The notes beneath the pieces were generated by a model. That model was given only the letters and a program-made list of their open reading frames with translations. It did not search any database and was not told where the DNA came from. Below, piece by piece: positions 16,136 to 23,326 of a DNA stretch of 30,714 bases. The stretch comes from Acidobacteriota bacterium (GTDB lineage: Bacteria; Acidobacteriota; Terriglobia; Terriglobales; Acidobacteriaceae): NCBI GenBank assembly GCA_021799405.1, contig JAJZAL010000031.1, positions 1 to 30,714 of the forward strand. Reading direction: 5' to 3'. The position numbers and the translations under genes were made by a program. Position 1 is the stretch's first letter. Each line of letters begins with the position of its first letter.

Positions 16136-17100
16136 GCGGTGTCCTTGTAATTTGTGAAGAGCGCGCGGGCCGCATTGGCCGCACCAGTTGGGAAGCGCTC
16201 ACGGCCGGGCAGCGGCTCAATGATGCCGTCACCGCGGTCGTCATCGGAGCGCAAACGGAGTCTCTCGCCGCGGAGGTCGCAGCCAGGCCGCTCGGTAAGG
16301 TCATTCGCGTCGAGCACACGCTGCTCGCCCCGTACACGGGCGATGGCTTTACCCTTGCCCTCGAACAGCTCATTCGCGCCGAGAAGCCGGACTATGTGGT
16401 TTTTCCACATACTTACCAGGTACGCGACTACGCACCAGCGCTGGCCGCGCGGTTCGGCCAGTCGCTGATCGGCGACGTAATTGGCATGGCCGAAGGCCCC
16501 GTCTTCGCTCGCCAGCTCATGCAAGGCCGCTTGCATGGCCAGTATCGGCCCTCCGGTAACGGCCCCTGCTTCCTTTCCGTGCAGGCCGGAGCATTCCCTG
16601 CCGAGGCAGCGGGCGCTGCTGCCGGCGCGGCTTCGCCTGCCATCTCGAACTTCGCGCCCACGCTCGATGCCGCCCAGATCCGCACCCGGCCCGGCGAGCC
16701 CTTCCGCGAGTCCGCACAGACCGTCGATCTTGGCTCAGCGCAGCGCATTGTGAGCGTAGGCCGCGGCATCAAAGACGCCGCCAATCTCCCGCTCGTCCAG
16801 GATCTGGCCGCGGCGCTCGGCGCCGAGCTGGCTGCCTCGCGGCCGATCTGCGATGCGGGCTGGCTGCCTATGGAGCGGCAGGTGGGCAGCTCCGGCCAGA
16901 CCGTGGCGCCCAGGCTTTACGTGGCCGTCGGCATCTCCGGAGCCATCCAGCATCTGGTCGGCATGAAAGGTTCGCAGTGCATCGTCGCCATCAACAAGGA
17001 TGTTGAAGCGCCCATCTTCGAGGTTGCCGACTATGGCATCAGCGGCGACCTGTTTGAAGTGGTTCCAGCGCTCACCGAGGCGCTGAAGGCAGCTCAGTAG
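16132..17100 (+). CDS. etfA: electron transfer flavoprotein alpha subunit
   Basis: This 322-aa protein is the FAD-binding half of ETF. The N-terminal domain (about 1-190) includes the [16 protein letters not shown] segment. The C-terminal FAD domain (about 195-320) has [33 protein letters not shown], and the closing [28 protein letters not shown], which is the family signature. The ATG overlaps the etfB stop by four bases, which indicates translational coupling. Alanine-rich residues at about 160-175 form a short linker between the domains. The following HAD gene starts 27 bases on and may or may not belong to the same transcript. Confidence 0.95.
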   Translation: MSGVLVICEERAGRIGRTSWEALTAGQRLNDAVTAVVIGAQTESLAAEVAARPLGKVIRVEHTLLAPYTGDGFTLALEQLIRAEKPDYVVFPHTYQVRDYAPALAARFGQSLIGDVIGMAEGPVFARQLMQGRLHGQYRPSGNGPCFLSVQAGAFPAEAAGAAAGAASPAISNFAPTLDAAQIRTRPGEPFRESAQTVDLGSAQRIVSVGRGIKDAANLPLVQDLAAALGAELAASRPICDAGWLPMERQVGSSGQTVAPRLYVAVGISGAIQHLVGMKGSQCIVAINKDVEAPIFEVADYGISGDLFEVVPALTEALKAAQ

Positions 17101-17127
17101 CACGCCTGCGCCCGGTACACTGGATTT

Positions 17128-18018
17128 ATGCATCCTCCAGTCCGGCTTGTGGCGATCGACATGGACGGAACCCTGCTGCCAAGCTTTTCGCAGACGATGA
17201 GCCAACGCAACGCCAGGGCCCTGAAGGCCGCGCAACAGGCTGGAATCACGGTTGCCATCGCCACCGGACGGCGCACTGCCTATACGGAGCCCCTGCTCAA
17301 GGGGCTGAATCTTCGAGCGGATACGCCCCTCATTACGTCGAATGGTGCAGTGATACGAACTTTGGACGGCGGCTCGATCGACCGTTCTCATCTGCCCGCA
17401 CCGGTGGCGCGTGTTTTGTGCGGATTGCTGAGACCGTTCGGGACTGTCGTCTTTACCTTCGACCGGCCGGGGCACGGCGAACTGGTGCTGGAGAACCTGG
17501 AGCAGGCCAACGGACGCATCGCATTGTGGGTGGAAGCCAACCGCAACGCCATCGAGGTCGTTCGTCCTCTGGAGCAGGCGCTCATGGACGGCGAAGACCC
17601 GATCCAGGGCATGGTGGCCGGAGGGATCGGCAGGATGAGAGAGGCGGAAAAGGCTCTTAAGGCAAGCGAATGGAGCAGCCGCTGCGAGTGCGTGCGGACC
17701 GAGTACCCGGCGCGCGATCTGGCCATTCTTGACATTCTGCCGCCCGGCATCTCAAAGGGCTGGGCGCTCAGAAAGCTCGCCGGCAGGATGGGTGTGGATC
17801 GCAAGGAGACGATGGCCATCGGTGACAACTGGAATGACGTGGAGATGCTGGAGTGGGCCGGCCAGAGCGTGGTGATGGGCAATGCAGCCACGGAGCTGCG
17901 CACCATGGCCAAAACGCGCGGCTGGAAACAGGCCCCGCCCAATGACCAGGACGGGGTAGCGGTGGTGCTGGAAGCGGTCCTGACGCGTCGCAGCAGGCCC
18001 TCTCCGGCCCAGCTTTGA
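17128..18018 (+). CDS. HAD superfamily hydrolase, Cof-type phosphatase
   Basis: This 296-aa cytoplasmic protein is a Cof/YidA-type HAD phosphatase. Motif I is AIDMDGTLL with nucleophile D11 and acid/base D13. Motif II is ITSNGAVI. Motif III Lys is in PPGISKGWALRKLAGRMG, and motif IV GDNWNDVEML supplies the Mg-binding aspartates. A C2-type cap is expected between about residues 80 and 200. Usual substrates in this family are sugar phosphates or nucleotides, but substrate cannot be predicted here. The gene lies 27 bases after etfA and 24 bases before the lytic transglycosylase gene, all on the same strand, with no obvious functional link. Confidence 0.9.
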   Translation: MHPPVRLVAIDMDGTLLPSFSQTMSQRNARALKAAQQAGITVAIATGRRTAYTEPLLKGLNLRADTPLITSNGAVIRTLDGGSIDRSHLPAPVARVLCGLLRPFGTVVFTFDRPGHGELVLENLEQANGRIALWVEANRNAIEVVRPLEQALMDGEDPIQGMVAGGIGRMREAEKALKASEWSSRCECVRTEYPARDLAILDILPPGISKGWALRKLAGRMGVDRKETMAIGDNWNDVEMLEWAGQSVVMGNAATELRTMAKTRGWKQAPPNDQDGVAVVLEAVLTRRSRPSPAQL

Positions 18019-18042
18019 CGGGATAACGATGGACGAGCGCAG

Positions 18043-18798
18043 ATGTATTTGAAGTTTTCTCTCACGATCGTAACTGTGGCAGCGCTGGCGAGCCTTGCTT
18101 TGCCGGCGCGGGCGGTCGAGCGCGTGACCTTGCGGAACGGCTTTGCCATGACCTGCGATCATTACGCCGAGGTCCACGGCCACATGCGCCTCTACCTGAG
18201 CGCAGGAGAGGACAACTACATCGACATCTCTCCGCAGGACATTGCCGAGGTGCAGCCGGTTCCCGACCCGCCCGCGCCGCGCGCGCCTGTCACCGCCGCG
18301 CCAACTGCAGCCGCGGCGCCCCCCGCCAGCAATGCCAAACTCAATCACGCGGATCTTAACGAAATCCTGGCCAGAGCCGGCCGTGAGCACAATCTGGACG
18401 TGGACCTGCTCGCCAGCGTGGTGAAGGCGGAGAGCGGCGGCAACGCCCGCGCCGTAAGCCCCGCCGGAGCCCAGGGACTCATGCAGCTCATGCCCGGAAC
18501 CGCCGCCGAGCTGGGTGTAAAGAACAGCTTCGTGCCTGACCAGAATGTGCTTGGCGGCTCAGCTTATCTTGATGAGATGCTTACCCGGTACCGCGACAAT
18601 CTCGCGCTGGCTCTGGCGGCCTACAACGCTGGCCCTGAAGCAGTAGACCGCTTCCATGGCATTCCGCCCTACGCGGAGACACGCACCTACGTGGCACGCG
18701 TCATTCACGAGTTCAATCGCCGTGTGCTGGCGCGCGAGGCGCAGGCCCGCCGCGCATCCATCTCGGCGGGCTCCCGGCGGAAAAGCCTTGCTCCCTGA
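18043..18798 (+). CDS. small secreted lytic transglycosylase (SLT domain)
   Basis: This 251-aa protein has a signal peptide (about 1-22, ending PARAVE), then a short beta-rich region (VTLRNGFAMTCDHYAEVHG..., about 23-70) and an Ala/Pro-rich linker (about 75-95). The SLT domain (about 105-225) carries catalytic E130 in VVKAESGGNARAVSP, followed by GAQGLMQLMPGTAAELG, LALAAYNAGPEAV and TRTYVARV. By family knowledge it cleaves peptidoglycan glycan strands in the periplasm. It is much smaller than the Slt-type enzyme at 708-3146 and lacks its helical repeats, so the two probably have different jobs. The Shine-Dalgarno site is poor (GGACGAG). Confidence 0.92.
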   Translation: MYLKFSLTIVTVAALASLALPARAVERVTLRNGFAMTCDHYAEVHGHMRLYLSAGEDNYIDISPQDIAEVQPVPDPPAPRAPVTAAPTAAAAPPASNAKLNHADLNEILARAGREHNLDVDLLASVVKAESGGNARAVSPAGAQGLMQLMPGTAAELGVKNSFVPDQNVLGGSAYLDEMLTRYRDNLALALAAYNAGPEAVDRFHGIPPYAETRTYVARVIHEFNRRVLAREAQARRASISAGSRRKSLAP

Positions 18799-18876
18799 AG
18801 CATTTTCCCCGTCAACGCGGTCAAGACCTTAACATAGATTGCAGATACTTAGGCCAGGCCGCGGAACGGAGAGCGC

Positions 18877-19944
18877 TTGAAAAGAAAACAGTTCATCTTG
18901 ACCCTGGTGGTCCTGGCAGCGCTGGTGGCGCTCGTTGTGTGGGGCCGCGACAGTATCCACTTCAATTTTGGCGTCTTTCGTTCCCAATTGGCGCTCGCGG
19001 ATTGGCGCAGGATCGCCGTCGGCGTTGCCTGCATTTACCTCGGCTACGTCTTCCGTTCCGTGCGCTGGGCATTGCTGATCAAGCACAACAAGAAGGTGCC
19101 GCCACTCTCGCTTCTTAGTACTCAGGTGATCGGGTTTACCGCAGTGGCGCTGATCGGCCGCGTTGCTGATCTGGTGCGCCCGTACCTGGTCGCAAAGAAA
19201 GCCGATCTGCCGCTGAGCACTCAAATTGCGGTCTATATCGTCGAGCGGCTCTGCGATTTTGGCTCCATGGGCCTGATGTTCTCTGCCGCCATTCTCTTCG
19301 CGGCGCAGGGATCGCTGCCCCACCCTGAAATCGTAAGGAAGGCCGGAGGCTCGGCACTGGTGCTTACGCTCGGCGGAGGTCTCTTCCTGATTGTCGTGCG
19401 CCTCACCGGCAACGCGGTTGCCGTAGCGATGGAGCGCGCATTCGGGGTAGTTTCGAAGAAGCTGGGCCATGCCGTCGGGCAAAGGATTGGCGCCTTTCGC
19501 ACCGGCCTGGACACCATGCGCACCTTCTCTGACTTTTGCGTCACCGCCGCGCTTTCGCTCGGCATGTGGTGCCTGATCTTTCTGGCTTATCTTGAGACGT
19601 CGCGGGCGTTCATCGCGAGCCCGCCGCTGGCGTCGATGACGCTGGCGAAATGCATGTTGCTGCTCGCCTTCAGCGGTGTGGCCAGTGTCTTTCAGCTTCC
19701 TGTTCTGGGATGGTTCACGCAGATCGGGGCGGTCGCCGCCGCCTTATCCGGCTTCTTTGGCGCTTCACCTGAGGCAGCTACGGCCTGCGCCGCCACGCTG
19801 CTGCTGGTCACCTTCCTGAGCATCGTGCCCGTGGGCCTGATCTGGGCTCAGTTTGAACACGTAAACCTGCGCAAGGTGGCCGCGGAAAGCGAACACGCCG
19901 GCGAAGAGCTTGCGGTTGCGGAGGCGGCGGAATCCACGGAGTGA
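18877..19944 (+). CDS. LPG synthase transmembrane-type / YbhN-UPF0104 family membrane protein
   Basis: This 355-aa polytopic inner-membrane protein has about seven to eight hydrophobic helices. It shows the family segment around RVADLVRPYLVAKKADLPLS followed by YIVERLCDFG, as in the flippase-like domain of MprF and in YbhN/AglD-type proteins. It lacks the cytoplasmic aminoacyl-transferase domain of true MprF, so lysyl-PG synthesis is not expected; a lipid transport role is inferred from family. The start is TTG at 18877, with GGAG five bases upstream. It converges with the DUF502 gene, leaving only 25 bases between the stops. Confidence 0.87.
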   Translation: MKRKQFILTLVVLAALVALVVWGRDSIHFNFGVFRSQLALADWRRIAVGVACIYLGYVFRSVRWALLIKHNKKVPPLSLLSTQVIGFTAVALIGRVADLVRPYLVAKKADLPLSTQIAVYIVERLCDFGSMGLMFSAAILFAAQGSLPHPEIVRKAGGSALVLTLGGGLFLIVVRLTGNAVAVAMERAFGVVSKKLGHAVGQRIGAFRTGLDTMRTFSDFCVTAALSLGMWCLIFLAYLETSRAFIASPPLASMTLAKCMLLLAFSGVASVFQLPVLGWFTQIGAVAAALSGFFGASPEAATACAATLLLVTFLSIVPVGLIWAQFEHVNLRKVAAESEHAGEELAVAEAAESTE

Positions 19945-19969
19945 AAACAACATCGCGCCGATTCGCCCG

Positions 19970-20608
19970 TCATGAGTAACGGATCGTCTCCGGCCCCACG
20001 GCTCCGCCGGTCATCAGCATGCTCATTGCCTGTTCCATCGTCAGATTCGTTTCAATTACGCGCGTAAGAGGCAGCACCTGCAGAAAGGCTGATGTAGGGT
20101 TAATGGCGTTGGGCACAAGCACGGCAGCCAGTTGCTCTCCGCTGGTCGAATCGGTCAGCGTGCGCGTCAGGAAGCCCACGCTCTTCTGGCCGACGATGGG
20201 AAAATCAATCAACACCACCCTTTGACTGGTCTCTTTCCGCGCCATCATGGTGTCCAGCAGTTGGCGCACCGAGGTGTAAACCTTGGCCACAAACGGCAGG
20301 CGCTCAAGCACCGCCTCAAAGAGGCGAAAGGCCTGGCGGCCAATCACGAATGAAGTGATGCGGCCCACCACGTAGAGCAATAGCAGAGTAAGCACAATCG
20401 CCAGCCCTGAATCCAGCCACGGCTGGTTGGGCTGCGCCCTGGGAAAATACGTGTCAAAGATCCGCACCAGCGGCATCCCCTCTTTGGCCAGCGTACCCAG
20501 CACGAAGCTGAAGATCAGGTAGGTCACGAACAGTGGTCCGATAACAAGAACCCCTGCCAGAACATTGCTTTGCAGACTCCGAATCAGATGGCCCAAAACT
20601 CGTTTCAC
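19970..20608 (-). CDS. DUF502 family membrane protein
   Basis: This 212-aa inner-membrane protein of unknown function has two membrane helices (about residues 17-37 and 65-90) and a soluble C-terminal domain with ERLPFVAKVYTSVRQLLDT, VVLIDFP, GFLTRT and VLVPNAINPTSAFL, all typical of DUF502. An AGGAG ribosome site lies at 20615-20619. It touches the ATG at 20614, which is too close to use, but stands six bases before an in-frame GTG at 20608, so GTG is the likelier start. Translation from the ATG would add two residues. The divergent neighbour encodes an unknown single-TM protein. Confidence 0.9.
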   Translation of the reverse strand: MKRVLGHLIRSLQSNVLAGVLVIGPLFVTYLIFSFVLGTLAKEGMPLVRIFDTYFPRAQPNQPWLDSGLAIVLTLLLLYVVGRITSFVIGRQAFRLFEAVLERLPFVAKVYTSVRQLLDTMMARKETSQRVVLIDFPIVGQKSVGFLTRTLTDSTSGEQLAAVLVPNAINPTSAFLQVLPLTRVIETNLTMEQAMSMLMTGGAVGPETIRYS

Positions 20609-20737
20609 GCGCATCTCCTCGCTACGAGGATACGCGACCGGATGGCGGTGCGCGCCCTTTCGTCATGGATTGCGGGCGCCTGGAAATGAGAGAATCCGAT
20701 CTACGGCGTTCCCATTTTTCAAAAACGAAGGACAGCC

Positions 20738-21352
20738 ATGAATGAGTCAAAAGAAATCGACATGAACGATCAGGAGCATCCCCTGCGGGATGCCGAGGAT
20801 CTTTCTCCGCGCATGCCTGCATCTCCGACCGCTCAAAACGACGCACGGCGTTTGTCCGCGGTTGCCTCTCCAAGGCGAGTATTCCCCGGCAAGCCGCAGA
20901 GCGGCCCCCACTCCGAAGAGATGCCGGGGATGAAGCGTGCAGTCGGCGCGCTGCGCATGGCGGTTCCGTTTGTACAGCGGCTTCTTCCGCTGCTCGATGG
21001 AAAGATCGGCACCGCCGTCTCCAATCTTCTGATTCCGCCTCCCCAACCCGCGCCGCCCCCAGTCAATCTCGCGCCGATTGGTGATGGACTGACCGATCTC
21101 CAGACCCAGCACAAGGAGCTTCGGGATCAAGTTGCGGAACAGAATGCATCGCTCAAGCGCATAGCAGAACAACTGGAAGCGCTCCGGGAAGCTGCAAATC
21201 GAAGCTCCGCAGCCCAGCAGGAACTTCGCGACGACCTGGAAGCCACGACCAAAAGATTCGGCGTGGTCGCCATCGCCGCGCTGGCGCTGCTAGCCGTCAC
21301 TGTCGTGCTGAACGTGTTTCTGTTTCTCCGTGTTGATCACGTGCTTCGGTAA
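20738..21352 (+). CDS. unknown coiled-coil protein with C-terminal membrane anchor
   Basis: I do not recognise this 204-aa protein. The N-terminal 65 residues are polar and look disordered. Residues about 66-100 form an amphipathic helix region followed by a proline cluster (IPPPQPAPPP). Residues about 117-172 are rich in heptad-like Leu, Glu, Gln and Arg, and probably form a coiled coil. A single hydrophobic helix (VVAIAALALLAVTVVLNVFLFL) lies close to the C-terminus, so the protein is tail-anchored with its bulk in the cytoplasm. AAGGA lies six bases before the ATG. It is divergent from the DUF502 gene across about 125 bases, and the two may share a control region. Confidence 0.75.
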   Translation: MNESKEIDMNDQEHPLRDAEDLSPRMPASPTAQNDARRLSAVASPRRVFPGKPQSGPHSEEMPGMKRAVGALRMAVPFVQRLLPLLDGKIGTAVSNLLIPPPQPAPPPVNLAPIGDGLTDLQTQHKELRDQVAEQNASLKRIAEQLEALREAANRSSAAQQELRDDLEATTKRFGVVAIAALALLAVTVVLNVFLFLRVDHVLR

Positions 21353-21532
21353 TCCCCAGGTAGCAGTGCTCCCAGCGCCTGTGGAGGCGCGGCATCGATC
21401 TGCCTGTGCGCCCATGCTTCGCAGTGGCTACGAAAGACGCCCCGGATGCTGGTGACTATAGTAATCATTTACATATCATTCCACTAACAATTGCAGCGCA
21501 CCGCACGCTCTTTCATATTTTCAATCTTATTA

Positions 21533-21561
21533 TTGACGATACAAATATCTTTTTCTCTGAT
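21533..21561 (+). promoter_or_regulatory. candidate sigma-70 promoter
   Basis: TTGACG (21533-21538, five of six consensus bases) is followed after exactly 17 bases by TCTGAT (21556-21561, four of six). It sits in the most AT-rich part of the spacer, about 200 bases upstream of the gvpL/F-like start. It is a visual match only. Confidence 0.35.
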
Positions 21562-21621
21562 TTTGCTTACTTTTGCGAAGTTTCTCTTGGTAGGTGTTGC
21601 CAGTCGTATTTTTCGAGGGCT

Positions 21622-21635
21622 ACTATGCGCATAGT
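21622..21635. promoter_or_regulatory. 14-bp perfect palindrome, possible operator
   Basis: ACTATGCGCATAGT is a perfect palindrome about 60 bases downstream of the promoter candidate and 126 bases before the gvpL/F-like start. The size and symmetry would suit a dimeric regulator. A single copy is seen. Confidence 0.35.
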
Positions 21636-21761
21636 TTACAAAGTTCAGCCCGTATCAGTTGTCTAGGTCCGGGATTGTGTCCACTATGCAGTTATCCCTT
21701 CGTTCACAGAGCTTCACCAACAAGCGGCGCTGAGCAGCGTGCGTCAATGGAGTGTCTCGTC

Positions 21762-22577
21762 ATGGCATGGTATGCCTACTGCATCGGTGAAAAGCAAGCA
21801 TTTCCTGAGTTGGCCCGTCATCGCAAACCTGTTCCGATGGAATCCATCCACGGAGTGAGCGGCAATCAAGTCTTCCTTTACCCAGCCAGCGACCTCGCCG
21901 TAGTCGTCAGTGAACACAACGCCCAGGAAACCCTGAATCAGAAGTCGGGCGTAGACCACGCACGTGTGATCGCCGACTGCTTTCAGCACTCCACGGTGTT
22001 GCCCTTCCGCTTTGGAACCATCTTTCGGGACGATGAAACTCTTCGCAAGTCAATCCGCTCAAACCAGCGCCAGTTTCTCTCCAACATCGACAAGCTGCGC
22101 GGCAAGACCGAGATGCATTTGAAGATCTTTGTTGACGACTGCTGCACGCGCGAGGTCGACCGGCATCATCCCTCCGGAAACGTTGGGCGGCAATATCTGA
22201 GTAATCTGCGCGAGAACGCGGCACGCACGCGCGAGCGGCAAACACGCGCGCGCGCCGTGAGCTTCCAGATGCATCGGCAATTCCTGCCTCTGGATGAAGA
22301 AGTAAGTTGCAGGCTCACCGAGAGCGGCAAGATGGTGCTCGATATCGCCCATCTCATCGACCGCAAATGTGTGGAGCGCTACCAGAACAAATTCGCCACT
22401 ACCAGCGCCATGATGCGGGAGTGCCAGATGCAGCTCTCCGGTCCCTGGCCGCCGTATCATTTTGTACATCGCCTGACGCGCCCAGCTCACTCGCAGCCGG
22501 CAGCGGCTGATCACCGGGAGGTTCTGCCAGTGCCTGCGGCAATGCCCGCCCTTGAGCCCGCCCCAGCGCTTGTATAA
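21762..22577 (+). CDS. GvpL/GvpF family gas vesicle protein homologue
   Basis: This 271-aa protein matches the GvpF/GvpL family of gas vesicle accessory proteins. It has an N-terminal alpha/beta region (AWYAYCIGE to about 80), the motif LPFRFGTIF (80-88), GKTEMHLKIFV (114-124), GRQYL (142-146), and the closing LSGPWPPYHFV (225-235), all characteristic. The Pro/Ala-rich tail after residue 240 is an extension. The ATG at 21762 has GGAG nine bases upstream; another in-frame ATG at 21747 is possible. No gvpA shell protein or other gvp gene is nearby, so gas vesicle assembly is not supported by context. Homologues outside gvp clusters have no settled role. A hairpin at 22614-22639 may end the transcript. 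Confidence 0.85.
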   Translation: MAWYAYCIGEKQAFPELARHRKPVPMESIHGVSGNQVFLYPASDLAVVVSEHNAQETLNQKSGVDHARVIADCFQHSTVLPFRFGTIFRDDETLRKSIRSNQRQFLSNIDKLRGKTEMHLKIFVDDCCTREVDRHHPSGNVGRQYLSNLRENAARTRERQTRARAVSFQMHRQFLPLDEEVSCRLTESGKMVLDIAHLIDRKCVERYQNKFATTSAMMRECQMQLSGPWPPYHFVHRLTRPAHSQPAAADHREVLPVPAAMPALEPAPALV

Positions 22578-22613
22578 GCCGGCGCAAGTTGCCCTGCCCG
22601 GCACTCCAGATAA

Positions 22614-22639
22614 AGAGCTCCGGTCAATGCCGGGGCTCT
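22614..22639 (+). terminator. hairpin after gvpL/F-like gene
   Basis: AGAGCTCCGG pairs with CCGGGGCTCT over 10 bp (one G-U) around a 6-nt loop, 36 bases after the stop at 22577. The following CTTGTGCTT is only modestly T-rich. It lies between convergent genes and may serve both. Confidence 0.45.
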
Positions 22640-22729
22640 CTTGTGCTTGAAGCGCGGCCTTGTCCTCAACGCTCTGCCTAAATTCCACCGCGGAACGGGA
22701 ATCCATCGTACCGTCAATATTGCGGTCAA

Positions 22730-23140
22730 TTAACGCCAGCTTACGGCCAGATGCCAGCGCAAATTGCGTTCCGCCGCCTTGCGGAGCACGCGCTCGTATG
22801 CATGGAGTTCTTTAAGCACCGGCAACGTCTCGGAACCGAGGGCAGTGGGAGACGCGATCAGAAAATCCATCAGTACCCGTACCGTGAGCAGCCCTTCAGA
22901 GGCCTCAAACCACTGCGGTCGCGGCAACACACAACCAGGATCCTGTCTTCCGCCACCTTGATCGAGCAGCAGCGCAATCGAATTCTCATCCGCGGAAAAA
23001 AAGGTGAGAAACGGACTCACCTTGAGCCGTTCGGCCAGCTTTTCCAGCGCGTCTTCATTCCGGGCCAGAGCCTGTCCGTTCACGAAGATATCAAAACCCG
23101 GATCTTCCCCTTCAACGACAATGTATAAGCTCGCAGCCAT
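22730..23140 (-). CDS. unknown 136-aa soluble protein
   Basis: I cannot assign a characterised family. The protein starts ASLYIVVEGEDPGFDIFVNG, continues with an LEKLAERLKVSPFLTFFS segment, and later has a PQWFEASEGLLTVRVLMDFL region and an LRKAAERNLRWHLAVSW ending. The regular mix of strands and helices, even amino-acid use and lack of signal or membrane segments suggest a folded cytoplasmic protein. The ATG at 23140 has AAGG directly upstream, a weak ribosome site. It converges with the gvpL/F-like gene and lies downstream of the pnp terminator, in the same direction as pnp, probably with its own promoter in the 130-nt gap. Confidence 0.7.
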   Translation of the reverse strand: MAASLYIVVEGEDPGFDIFVNGQALARNEDALEKLAERLKVSPFLTFFSADENSIALLLDQGGGRQDPGCVLPRPQWFEASEGLLTVRVLMDFLIASPTALGSETLPVLKELHAYERVLRKAAERNLRWHLAVSWR

Positions 23141-23272
23141 CCTTATGAGTCTAGTGTCGAAAAGAGCCGACGAACAGAAAAATCCCGCAAGGTCACCCAG
23201 ACTGTCACTAGGCCGCCGCGAGCGATGCGCTCACGCAGGACCAAGCCTGGATGAACGAAAATGTGCTGAAAC

Positions 23273-23301
23273 AAAGGCCCGGACGATGAGTCCGGGCCTT
23301 T
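23273..23301 (-). terminator. Rho-independent terminator of pnp
   Basis: A 12-bp perfect stem AAAGGCCCGGAC / GTCCGGGCCTTT with a 5-nt loop lies 25 bases downstream of the pnp stop. On the minus strand the stem is followed by TGTTTC, making a T-rich exit with the stem's own TTT. This is the best intrinsic terminator in the window. Confidence 0.75.
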
Positions 23302-23326
23302 GCTTCCAGTGCCGTGCAACCAGCGG

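Larger units (their letters stand above)
21353..21761. other. 409-nt AT-rich non-coding region upstream of gvpL/F-like gene
   Basis: From about 21455 to 21600 the base composition drops sharply below the rest of the window, with runs of A/T. Short open frames cross it but look unlike proteins. It contains a sigma-70-like promoter candidate (21533-21561) and a 14-bp palindrome (21622-21635). It is best read as a long regulatory leader for the gene at 21762. Confidence 0.6.

Noticed and set aside
21406..21666. 86-aa open frame in the AT-rich spacer
   Set aside because: It has no ribosome site or motif and an irregular composition, and it crosses the promoter candidate and palindrome.
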